DNA of 6,918 bases. Origin: an uncultured Macromonas sp. (GTDB taxonomy: Bacteria; Pseudomonadota; Gammaproteobacteria; Burkholderiales; Burkholderiaceae). A model generated the notes under the pieces. The model ran no database searches. It saw only the letters and a program-made list of their open reading frames with translations, and was not told where the DNA came from. Within the stretch, counting starts at the first letter, position 1, and every line of letters starts with the position of its first letter. A program made the position numbers and the translations under genes. The DNA lies in contig CAMLOF010000161.1 of assembly GCA_946481585.1 (NCBI GenBank), positions 1-6,918 of the forward strand, read 5' to 3'. This document shows positions 1 through 6,918 of the stretch, piece after piece.

Positions 1-3000
1 AGCCGCCCTGCACCTGCACCCAGGCCCGCTCCAAGCGCTTGACGCTGACGGGCTGCGGGGTGCGCAGTTCCTGCGCAAAGAGGCTCACGCGCAGTTCCTC
101 CAGCAGCCAGCGAAATTCTTCTAGACGGCTGTCCAAGGTGCCCTTGCGCTCGGCCACCAGGCGCCAGAACTTTTGTTCCAGCGGGCGCAGTTCGCTCAGG
201 CGGGCAGCGTCGCGAGCGCTGTCGGCGCGCCATTTGTCCAACCGCAGCACGATGGCCTTGAGATAGCGCGGCAAGTGCTGCAGCTGCGTCCAGGGCGTGT
301 CGGAGATGAAGCGCTTGGGGCATAGGCGTTGCAGCTGCTGCTGGATATCGGCCACGGCATCGGTGGCGTTCTTGCTGTCCTTCACCTTGCGATTGGCCGC
401 CGCGAATTCCTGCAGGATATTGAGCGCCAGGCGCGCCACCTCGTTGGCGATGAGGGTGAGGCGCCCTCGCCCTTCGTCCAGCCGCTGGCGGAAGGCAGAT
501 TCGGTGGTGGGCGGGGGCTCCAGCAGAAAGGCACGCTCCAGCGCCACGTCGATGATCTGGGTGCGCAACTCCTCCAGCGTGCCCAGCGGCATGTAGGCAA
601 CCGCCATCTTCTGCAACTCGGGGATGTTCTTTTCCAGGTACTTTAGGGCGTCGCGCACCTGTAGGGCGAACAGGCGGCGCAGGCCGACGCGGTGCTTGGC
701 CGCCGCAACGGCGGGGTCGTCAAACACCTCTATGGTGACAGCGTCACCCTGGTCCACAAGGGCTGGAAATCCGATAAGCGTCTGGCCGCGCTGGCGGATT
801 TCGAGCAGCTCCGGCATCTCGCCGAAGGTCCAGGCGGTGTAGCGTTGCGCGCCATCCAATGGGGCATTGGCACTTGATGCTTCACTGGTTTTGGCCGGTG
901 CTTGCGCCGCAGGCCCTTGGCTGCCCTTGGGCGCTGCAGTGGCCTTGGAGGATGCACCACCGTCATCCTTGCCCTGGCTGGGCGAGCCACCTGACGTTGC
1001 TGTCAGTTGCGGCACTTGCGCAGGCGCGCTCCCTGCAGCCTGCCCGGGTGCACCGCCCTGCAAACGCAATCCCGCCAAGGCCTGGAACGCACCGCGTGCC
1101 TTCACGCCCCACTCTGCCTTGAGCGCAGGCAGGTTGCGGTTCTGGCCCAACTGCCTGCCGTGTTCGTCCACCACGCGCAGGTTCATGAAGTGGTGGGGCT
1201 GCAGCATGTCGAGCTTGAAGTCGGCGCGCTTCACGTCCAGCCCAGTCATCTGGCGCACCTCGGTCAGCAAAGCGTCGGTCAATGCACCCTGCGCCCAGCG
1301 TTCAGGCGCGCTGAGCAGCGCAGCCAGCTTTTCGGCGCTTTCTGGCAGGGGCACCAGGCGCGCGCGTGGCTTTTGCGGCAGGCTCTTCAGCAGGGCCTGT
1401 ATCTTCTCCTTCAGCATGCCGGGGACCAGCCATTCGCAGCGGTCTTCCTGCACCTGATTGAGCACGAACAGCGGCACGGTAACGGTGAGCCCGTCCTTGG
1501 GGTCACCGGGTTCGTGCAAGTACGTGGCGGCGCAGTCCACGCCACCTAGCTTGATGACCTTGGGGAAAGCCTGCGTGGTGATGCCCGCCGCCTCGTGGCG
1601 CATCAGTTCTTCGCGCGTCAGGCGCAGCAACTGGGGCTGCTCGCGCACGGTGTGGCGGTACCAGCGTTCCAGTTCGCGGCCGCTGCAAATGTCGGCGGAC
1701 AACTGGCTGTCGTAGAAGGCGTAGATGAGCTCGTCGTCGACCAGCACGTCTTGCCTGCGCGACTTGTGCTCCAGCTCCTGCACCTGCGCGATGAGCTTGC
1801 GGTTGGCACCCAGGAACGGCAGGCGGCTCACGCTTTCGGCGGGCCAGGTGTCGTCGTGCAAGGCACCTACCAAAGCCTCGCGGATGAAGATTTCACGCGC
1901 GCCAGCGGGGTCCACGCGGCCGTAGTTGACGCGGCGCTGGTTGTAGATGACCAGGCCATAGAGCGTGGCACGCTCCAGCGCCACCACCTCGGCAGCCTTC
2001 TTTTCCCAATGGGGGTCGAGCATCTGCTTCTTCAGCAGGTGCGCCCCCACCTGCTCCAGCCACTGTGGCTCAATGGCGGCAATGCCCCGTCCGAACAGGC
2101 GGGCGGTTTCTACGAGCTCTGCGCAGACGATCCAGCGCCCGGGCTTCTTGCTGAGGTGTGCCCCCGGGTGGCGGTGGAATTTGATGCCGCGCGCGCCCAC
2201 ATAAACGTCTTCGGTCTCGTGCTTGCAGCCGATGTTGCCCAGCAGGCCGGACAGCATGGACAGGTGCAGTTGCTCGTAGCTGGCCGGCAGCGTGTTGAGC
2301 TTCCAGCCATGCTCCGCCACCACGGTGTGGAGCTGGCTGTGGATGTCACGCCACTCGCGCACGCGGCGCACGCTGATGTAGTTCTGGCGCAGCAAGGCCT
2401 CGTACTGGCGGTTGCTGAGCTTGTGTTCCGCGTGTTTTTCAGCATTCGGCGCAGGCGCTGACTGGGCTGCTGTAGCCAGCTTGGGTTTGCCGCCACGCGA
2501 GTTATCCAGCCACTGCCAGAGCTTGAGGTAGCTGGTGAATTCGCTCTTCTCGTCATCGAACTTGGCATGCGCCTGGTCGGCCTGCGCCTGCGCTTCCATG
2601 GGGCGTTCGCGCACGTCCTGCACGCTCAGCGCGCTGGCAATCACCAGCACCTCGTCCAGCGCCTGCCGTTCGCGCGCTTCCAGAATCATGCGACCCACCC
2701 GTGGGTCCAGCGGCAGCTTGGCCAGCTCGCCCCCCAACTTGGTGAGTTCGTTGGCCTCGTCCACCGCACCCAGTTCCTGCAGCAGCTGGTAGCCGTCGGT
2801 GATGGCGCGGCGCGAAGGCGCCTCCAGGAAGGGGAATTCCTCCACAGCCCCCAGGTGGAGTGACTTCATCCGCAGGATCACCGCCGCCAGCGAAGAGCGC
2901 AGGATTTCGGGGTCGGTGAAGCGCGGGCGGGCGTTGAAGTCGGCCTCGTCATACAGGCGTACGCAGATGCCGTCGGCCACGCGACCGCAGCGGCCCGCAC

Positions 3001-4045
3001 GCTGGTTGGCCGCCGCCTGGCTGATGGGCTCCACCAACAACTGCTCAACCTTGCTGCGCAGGCTGTAGCGTTTGACGCGCGCCGTGCCCGCGTCGATGAC
3101 GTAGCGGATACCCGGCACGGTGAGCGAGGTCTCGGCCACGTTGGTGGCCAGCACGATGCGCCGCTCGCGACCGGGGTGGAAAATGCGGTCTTGCTCGGCC
3201 TGGCTGAGCCTTGCGAACAGGGGCAGCACCTCGGCATTGCGCAGCACCGGTTGGTGGCTCAAGTGCTTGCGCAGGTGGTCGGCGGCCTCGCGAATCTCGC
3301 GCTCGCCCGGCAAGAAGACGAGGATGTCGCCACCATGGGCGCCGCCGCGCCAGAGTTCGTCCACGCCATCGGTGATGGCGTCGTTCAGGTCAAAGTCACG
3401 GCTTTCCTCAAAGGGGCGGTAGCGAACCTCCACGGGGTAGGTGCGGCCCGACACCATCATCACCGGCGCCGGGCCTTTTCTTGAAGCGAAATGCTGGGCG
3501 AAGCGGTCGGCGTCGATGGTGGCGGAGGTGACGATGACCTTCAAATCCGGCCTGCGCGGCAGGATCTGCTTGATGTAGCCCAGCAGGAAGTCGATGTTGA
3601 GGCTGCGCTCGTGCGCCTCGTCGATGATGAGCGTGTCGTAGGCGCGCAGCAGCGGGTCGGTCTGCGTTTCGGCCAGCAGGATGCCGTCGGTCATCAGCTT
3701 GACCGAGGCGCTCTTGCTCAGCCGGTCGTGAAAGCGCACCTTGTAGCCCACCACCTCGCCCAACGGGGTGTTGAGTTCCTCGGCAATGCGGCTGGCCACT
3801 GAACTGGCGGCAATGCGCCGGGGCTGGGTGTGGCCGATGAGCTGCCCGCGCTCCCCTGGCTTGGCGTTGACCCGCCCGCGCCCCATGGCCAGCGCGATCT
3901 TGGGCAACTGGGTGGTCTTGCCAGAGCCCGTTTCGCCACAGACGATGATGACCTGGTGCTCGCGCAGGGCGGCCTCGATCTCGTGGCGTTTGCCAGAGAC
4001 GGGCAGGGATTCGGGGAACTCGATCTTCAAGGCGGGAGCTGTCAA
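1..4045 (-). CDS. hrpA: ATP-dependent RNA helicase HrpA (DEAH box), 3' end cut at the window edge
   Basis: This is a cytoplasmic DEAH-box RNA helicase. In E. coli, HrpA is a 3'-5' RNA helicase linked to mRNA handling and rescue of stalled ribosomes. The frame is open for 1348 codons. Visible motifs are Walker A GETGSGKT (residues 37-44), DEAH (142-145), SAT (174-176), ATNVAETSLTVPGI (300-313) and QRAGRCGR (348-355). HA2 and OB-fold regions follow (roughly 430-700), then the long HrpA-specific C-terminal DUF3418-type region to the end. I checked the frame at eight places along the gene and found no frameshift. The C-terminus (LRTPQPVSVKRLERAW, then VQVQGG) matches the usual end of the family, and position 1 is a T, so the stop codon is probably the only part missing. 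No in-frame ATG exists between the upstream TAA (4091-4093) and Walker A, so the start must be a TTG: 4045 is chosen, with 4054 and 4030 as alternatives. None has a good ribosome binding site. The length resembles E. coli HrpA (about 1300 residues), but the N-terminus is shorter and a low-complexity linker is present at about 997-1060. It is divergent from argA. Confidence 0.95.
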   Translation of the reverse strand, partial: MTAPALKIEFPESLPVSGKRHEIEAALREHQVIIVCGETGSGKTTQLPKIALAMGRGRVNAKPGERGQLIGHTQPRRIAASSVASRIAEELNTPLGEVVGYKVRFHDRLSKSASVKLMTDGILLAETQTDPLLRAYDTLIIDEAHERSLNIDFLLGYIKQILPRRPDLKVIVTSATIDADRFAQHFASRKGPAPVMMVSGRTYPVEVRYRPFEESRDFDLNDAITDGVDELWRGGAHGGDILVFLPGEREIREAADHLRKHLSHQPVLRNAEVLPLFARLSQAEQDRIFHPGRERRIVLATNVAETSLTVPGIRYVIDAGTARVKRYSLRSKVEQLLVEPISQAAANQRAGRCGRVADGICVRLYDEADFNARPRFTDPEILRSSLAAVILRMKSLHLGAVEEFPFLEAPSRRAITDGYQLLQELGAVDEANELTKLGGELAKLPLDPRVGRMILEARERQALDEVLVIASALSVQDVRERPMEAQAQADQAHAKFDDEKSEFTSYLKLWQWLDNSRGGKPKLATAAQSAPAPNAEKHAEHKLSNRQYEALLRQNYISVRRVREWRDIHSQLHTVVAEHGWKLNTLPASYEQLHLSMLSGLLGNIGCKHETEDVYVGARGIKFHRHPGAHLSKKPGRWIVCAELVETARLFGRGIAAIEPQWLEQVGAHLLKKQMLDPHWEKKAAEVVALERATLYGLVIYNQRRVNYGRVDPAGAREIFIREALVGALHDDTWPAESVSRLPFLGANRKLIAQVQELEHKSRRQDVLVDDELIYAFYDSQLSADICSGRELERWYRHTVREQPQLLRLTREELMRHEAAGITTQAFPKVIKLGGVDCAATYLHEPGDPKDGLTVTVPLFVLNQVQEDRCEWLVPGMLKEKIQALLKSLPQKPRARLVPLPESAEKLAALLSAPERWAQGALTDALLTEVRQMTGLDVKRADFKLDMLQPHHFMNLRVVDEHGRQLGQNRNLPALKAEWGVKARGAFQALAGLRLQGGAPGQAAGSAPAQVPQLTATSGGSPSQGKDDGGASSKATAAPKGSQGPAAQAPAKTSEASSANAPLDGAQRYTAWTFGEMPELLEIRQRGQTLIGFPALVDQGDAVTIEVFDDPAVAAAKHRVGLRRLFALQVRDALKYLEKNIPELQKMAVAYMPLGTLEELRTQIIDVALERAFLLEPPPTTESAFRQRLDEGRGRLTLIANEVARLALNILQEFAAANRKVKDSKNATDAVADIQQQLQRLCPKRFISDTPWTQLQHLPRYLKAIVLRLDKWRADSARDAARLSELRPLEQKFWRLVAERKGTLDSRLEEFRWLLEELRVSLFAQELRTPQPVSVKRLERAWVQVQGG
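862..1057 (-). other. Ala/Gly/Ser/Pro-rich linker inside HrpA
   Basis: Residues about 997-1060 of HrpA form a low-complexity segment rich in A, G, S, P, Q and K, with no predicted fold. It separates two conserved parts of the C-terminal region: the block ending ...ALAGLRLQ and the block beginning QRYTAWTFGEM. The frame is intact across it, so it is a real in-frame insertion or flexible hinge and not sequencing damage. E. coli HrpA, as I remember it, has a much shorter segment here. Confidence 0.7.
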
Positions 4046-4145
4046 AACGGGCAATGGCTGGGCAGAAACCTGAAAAGGCGAAGCTTGCGATTATCCTTGC
4101 GGTCTGGGCCACGCGGTGGCCACCTGCTCCTCCACAACCCCGAAC
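4046..4145. promoter_or_regulatory. Divergent hrpA/argA intergenic region with a perfect GC-rich palindrome
   Basis: These 100 bp separate the two divergent starts and must hold both promoters. On the minus strand, GATAAT (4095-4090) is a reasonable -10 for hrpA, but no convincing -35 sits at the right distance. No strong argA promoter is visible. GGCCAC-GCG-GTGGCC (4107-4121) is a perfect 6-bp inverted repeat with a 3-nt centre, about 25 nt before the argA ATG. It could be an RNA hairpin in the argA leader or a protein-binding site. Neither start has a recognisable Shine-Dalgarno sequence. Confidence 0.4.
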
Positions 4146-5495
<1,350 letters not shown>

Positions 5496-5538
5496 CCCTT
5501 GCCCGGCCCTTATCCGCAAGACGGCAAGGGCCTTTTTT
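5496..5538 (+). terminator. Intrinsic terminator of argA
   Basis: A stem GGCCCTT (5505-5511) pairs perfectly with AAGGGCC (5526-5532). An inner CCG/CGG helix closes a CAAGA loop, and six Ts follow directly (5533-5538). A second, competing 8-bp stem is possible between CCCTTGCC (5496-5503) and GGCAAGGG (5523-5530). Both use the same 3' arm, so only one can form at a time. The element begins immediately after the argA stop codon. Confidence 0.88.
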
Positions 5539-5572
5539 GCAAAGCTTAATAGGAACAGTTATCATTCGCGAA
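5537..5572 (+). promoter_or_regulatory. bfd promoter overlapped by a Fur-box-like operator
   Basis: A -35 TTGCAA (5537-5542) is followed after 17 nt by the -10 TATCAT (5560-5565, five of six matches to TATAAT). This predicts a transcript start near 5572. A Fur-box-like sequence covers the -10 at 5551-5569 and matches about 10 of 19 positions of the classical consensus, including ATCATT. Its core ATCATTCGC recurs in the operator at 6745-6765. Fur occupancy here would repress bfd when iron is plentiful, as known for bfd in other proteobacteria. The -35 begins within the T-run of the argA terminator. Confidence 0.6.
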
Positions 5573-5598
5573 ATCAAGTTTCCGCCAAGGACCCGTTC

Positions 5599-5832
5599 AT
5601 GATCGTTTGTGTCTGCCACCGCGTCAGCGACAAAGCCATCGAGCGCCATGCCCGCATGGGGGCGGACTTCGACACCATCCAGTTTGAACTGGGCGTGGCT
5701 ACCCAATGCGGCAAGTGCGAGGGCTGCGCACGCGACCTGTGGGCCGAATGTCAAAAGCGGCATGCGGTCGCGCACATCAGCTCGGCTGAAGCACAACCTC
5801 AGCACACCTGGGCCAATCTGGCCTGCGCCTGA
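5599..5832 (+). CDS. bfd: Bacterioferritin-associated ferredoxin, Bfd-like [2Fe-2S] protein
   Basis: This small (77 residue) ferredoxin of the BFD-like [2Fe-2S] family in known systems docks on bacterioferritin and passes electrons to the heme, so that stored ferric iron is reduced and released. The cluster ligands are visible as C4-x-C6 at the N-terminus (MIVCVCHRVSD) and C37-x2-C40 (TQCGKC), the same arrangement as in E. coli Bfd. A further cysteine, C43, follows at CEGC. The C-terminal tail after about residue 60 is longer than in E. coli Bfd (64 residues) and looks unstructured. The start is supported by AAGGA (5587-5591) seven bases before the ATG. It is transcribed from its own Fur-box-like promoter. 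The bacterioferritin gene begins about 1 kb downstream on the same strand, beyond two minus-strand genes, which strengthens the functional link. Confidence 0.93.
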   Translation: MIVCVCHRVSDKAIERHARMGADFDTIQFELGVATQCGKCEGCARDLWAECQKRHAVAHISSAEAQPQHTWANLACA

Positions 5833-5857
5833 GCACAGCCTTCATCTGCTGCGCAAA

Positions 5858-5888
5858 CAAAGGCCGCTGCCTGCTGGCACCTGCTTTG
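5858..5888. terminator. Weak hairpin between convergent bfd and the minus-strand operon
   Basis: The 64-bp convergent gap (5833-5896) holds an imperfect structure: CAAAG (5858-5862) with CTTTG (5884-5888), and inside it TGCC (5868-5871) with GGCA (5876-5879). Read on the minus strand it is followed by TTTG, which is only a token T-run. It could serve as a bidirectional terminator, but the support is thin. Confidence 0.25.
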
Positions 5889-5896
5889 GCCCTCAC

Positions 5897-6382
5897 TCAA
5901 TCCTTTGATGGGGTGCCACCCGCAATACCGTCTCCAAATCCCTCGCAGCGCTCGCCCGAACGCGCACATTCGCCTCCCTCTTGCAGCCAGTAATGGGCAT
6001 GCCCCACACAAGCCACTTGGCACAGCACCTGGGCTGCATGCGGCATGGAGGCCCATGGCAAAGGCAATGGCGCCCGCGAAAGGAGTGGCACACGCTCATG
6101 CAGAGCCGCCACGGCCCCCAACCCCCAAAGAGTTTGCGTACGGGCCACTACCAAGCGCCCTCGCAACCGCACAATCTCGGCCTCCAACTCGGACACCTTG
6201 CGGTCGTGATCACTGAGCAGTTCATCAAACAGGCACTGCAGGCGCGCCATGCGCCGCACCAGTACGACATGCTCTGCTTCCAGCCAACGGCCCGACGCCC
6301 CGCGCCCACCCGCCGACAGGGGCGACTCTTGCCCAACATTAGGGCCACTTGGGCCGCACATTGGCTTGCATGACTGGCTCAT
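5897..6382 (-). CDS. Small protein with coiled coil and Cys/His-rich tail resembling DUF2325 C-termini
   Basis: This 161-residue protein has no assigned function. After a Gly/Ser-rich N-terminus with two cysteines (C5, C9), residues about 33-82 form an amphipathic charged helix, probably a coiled coil (MARLQCLFDELL, then VSELEAEIVRLRGRLVVAR). The C-terminus has C121-x3-C125-x2-H128-x-H130, then C139 and C146, a plausible metal site. The stretch VLCQVACVGHAHYW resembles, from memory, the CQTGCxSHxAYW tail of DUF2325 proteins, which also carry coiled coils. If related, this is a short form without the usual large N-terminal part. The ATG at 6382 is chosen because TAAGGG lies seven bases before it, overlapping the stop of the preceding gene. 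The upstream gene ends 10 bp earlier, so the two are co-transcribed from the Fur-type promoter near 6740. The setting between bfd and bfr suggests an iron-related role, which is inference. Confidence 0.7.
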   Translation of the reverse strand: MSQSCKPMCGPSGPNVGQESPLSAGGRGASGRWLEAEHVVLVRRMARLQCLFDELLSDHDRKVSELEAEIVRLRGRLVVARTQTLWGLGAVAALHERVPLLSRAPLPLPWASMPHAAQVLCQVACVGHAHYWLQEGGECARSGERCEGFGDGIAGGTPSKD

Positions 6383-6392
6383 CGCAATGCCC

Positions 6393-6704
6393 TTACTGCA
6401 CCAAAACAGCTGCGCCATGCCACAGCCCGGTCGCCGGGCAACTGGCGTCTGCGGCCATAGATTGCCCCGCCAACTGCTGCCACGTCTTCTGCAGGCGCGC
6501 CAACACCAGCCCAAACGCTGGCGTCAACCCCGGATGGTGCTGAAGGGAGAAGAGGTTGTGGGATATCTTGTTGGCCATCAACAGGCGTTGCACGTTGTCG
6601 TTGGCCTGTACGTGGCCCGTCATCAATGCCAGGGTGCCTGCAAGCAGTGCCTCAACACATGGCAGGGTGTATTCGTCACTTTGTGCGTGGGTATCGCGGT
6701 GCAT
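6393..6704 (-). CDS. Small conserved-looking helical protein, first gene of a Fur-type operon
   Basis: I do not recognise this 103-residue protein as a named family. It appears mostly alpha-helical, with a hydrophobic helix (CVEALLAGTLALMTGHVQ) and a second block (MANKISHNLFSLQHHPGL, then a helix to about LQKTWQQL), then a loose tail. I have the impression of similar small proteins near bfr in Comamonadaceae but cannot verify it. It has no signal peptide and no clear membrane anchor, and it carries several His and Cys residues. The start at 6704 is chosen over an in-frame ATG at 6740. GGAG lies nine bases before 6704, while the ATG at 6740 has no ribosome binding site and sits inside the predicted -10 box. 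Base composition at third codon positions looks coding. It is followed after 10 bp by the second minus-strand gene, and bfr diverges upstream. Confidence 0.65.
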   Translation of the reverse strand: MHRDTHAQSDEYTLPCVEALLAGTLALMTGHVQANDNVQRLLMANKISHNLFSLQHHPGLTPAFGLVLARLQKTWQQLAGQSMAADASCPATGLWHGAAVLVQ

Positions 6705-6738
6705 GGCCAAGCTCTCCGTAGTTTGTGGACATGACTTC

Positions 6739-6766
6739 ATTTTATGCGAATGATTCTCGTTTGCAA
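6739..6766 (-). promoter_or_regulatory. Minus-strand promoter fully covered by a Fur box
   Basis: On the minus strand, -35 TTGCAA (6766-6761), a 16-nt spacer and -10 TAAAAT (6744-6739, five of six matches) form a good sigma-70 promoter. Transcription would start near 6731, giving a leader of about 27 nt. The spacer and part of the -35 are occupied by TGCGAATGATTCTCGTTTGC (6745-6764), an imperfect inverted repeat matching 12 of 19 positions of the classical Fur box and resembling betaproteobacterial Fur sites. Fur bound here should block the promoter in iron-rich cells. The site lies about 110 bp before bfr and could also influence it. Confidence 0.72.
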
Positions 6767-6875
6767 TAAAGAAATGAACTCATCCGATACAGACCACCAA
6801 ATCCACCGACTGCACGGCTTAAACTCGCCCCAAGCAGCGGCCAACCGGCCAACGCGCTAGCAGAAAGGACACCCC
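6767..6875 (+). promoter_or_regulatory. bfr upstream region and ribosome binding site
   Basis: AGAAAGGA (6862-6869) is a good ribosome binding site six bases before the bfr ATG. No convincing sigma-70 promoter was found for bfr: TTAAAC (6819-6824) and GATACA (6786-6791) are weak -10 candidates without matching -35 boxes. A short tandem repeat, GGCCAAC at 6839-6845 and 6847-6853, lies just before the ribosome binding site. Confidence 0.45.
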
Positions 6876-6918
6876 ATGAAAGGCGACCCGCAAGCCATTG
6901 CTCACCTCCAGGCCCAGC
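6876..6918 (+). CDS. bfr: Bacterioferritin, N-terminal fragment (runs off the window)
   Basis: Only the first 14 codons are present (MKGDPQAIAHLQAQ). They match the characteristic start of bacterioferritin, MKGD followed by an amphipathic helix of the V/I-x-x-L-N pattern that begins the four-helix bundle. Bacterioferritins form 24-subunit heme-containing shells that oxidise and store iron in the cytoplasm. The identification rests on this short stretch plus a good AAGGA ribosome binding site and the nearby bfd gene, so the call is likely but the ferroxidase and heme ligands cannot be checked here. Confidence 0.82.
   Translation, partial: MKGDPQAIAHLQAQ

Noticed and set aside
1595..2461. 288-codon plus-strand open frame opposite hrpA
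   Set aside because: It is antisense to conserved HrpA coding sequence; long antisense frames are common at this GC content.
4116..4145. GTG at 4116 as argA start
   Set aside because: The added ten residues look unconserved, the codon sits in a palindrome, and ATG 4146 gives the typical ArgA N-terminus.
6383..6514. Upstream start at 6514 for the second small minus-strand gene
   Set aside because: This would overlap the preceding gene by over 100 bp with an Arg/Trp/Cys-rich implausible extension. The ATG at 6382 has TAAGGG before it.
6249..6734. 161-codon plus-strand open frame across the two small minus-strand genes
   Set aside because: The minus strand has a promoter, two good ribosome binding sites, tight gene spacing and a recognisable C-terminal motif. 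The plus-strand frame has none of these.
6705..6740. Upstream ATG at 6740 as the start of the first small minus-strand gene
   Set aside because: It overlaps the predicted -10 box and lacks a ribosome binding site, whereas the ATG at 6704 has GGAG at suitable spacing.

Overview
The window looks like a chromosomal segment of a high-GC betaproteobacterium, most likely of the Comamonadaceae (Acidovorax/Comamonas/Delftia type). This rests on codon use, on the style of the ArgA and HrpA sequences as I know them, and on Fur-type operators resembling betaproteobacterial ones. No database search was possible, so the placement is inference.

Layout. Positions 1-4045 (minus strand) hold one almost complete gene for the giant DEAH-box RNA helicase HrpA. 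It reads in one uninterrupted frame from a TTG start at 4045 to the left edge, where only the stop codon (first base T at position 1) appears to be missing. A 100-bp divergent intergenic region follows. Next comes argA (4146-5495, plus strand), the N-acetylglutamate synthase that opens arginine biosynthesis, closed by a clear intrinsic terminator.

From 5537 to the right edge the window is an iron-homeostasis locus. bfd (5599-5832, plus) encodes a [2Fe-2S] bacterioferritin-associated ferredoxin. Two small genes run convergently towards it on the minus strand (6704-6393 and 6382-5897). bfr (bacterioferritin) starts at 6876 on the plus strand and runs off the right edge. Two promoters of similar design, TTGCAA at -35 with a good -10, are overlapped by Fur-box-like sequences sharing the core ATCATTCGC. 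One lies in front of bfd and one in front of the two-gene minus-strand operon.

How the genes may work together. Bacterioferritin stores iron and Bfd-type ferredoxins supply the electrons that release it. The two unrecognised small genes are physically enclosed by this pair and appear to be under Fur control. The second has a Cys/His-rich C-terminus resembling the tail of DUF2325 proteins. They are the best candidates here for an undescribed iron-related function. hrpA and argA look like ordinary housekeeping genes. No rRNA, tRNA, CRISPR array, insertion sequence or phage gene was seen.
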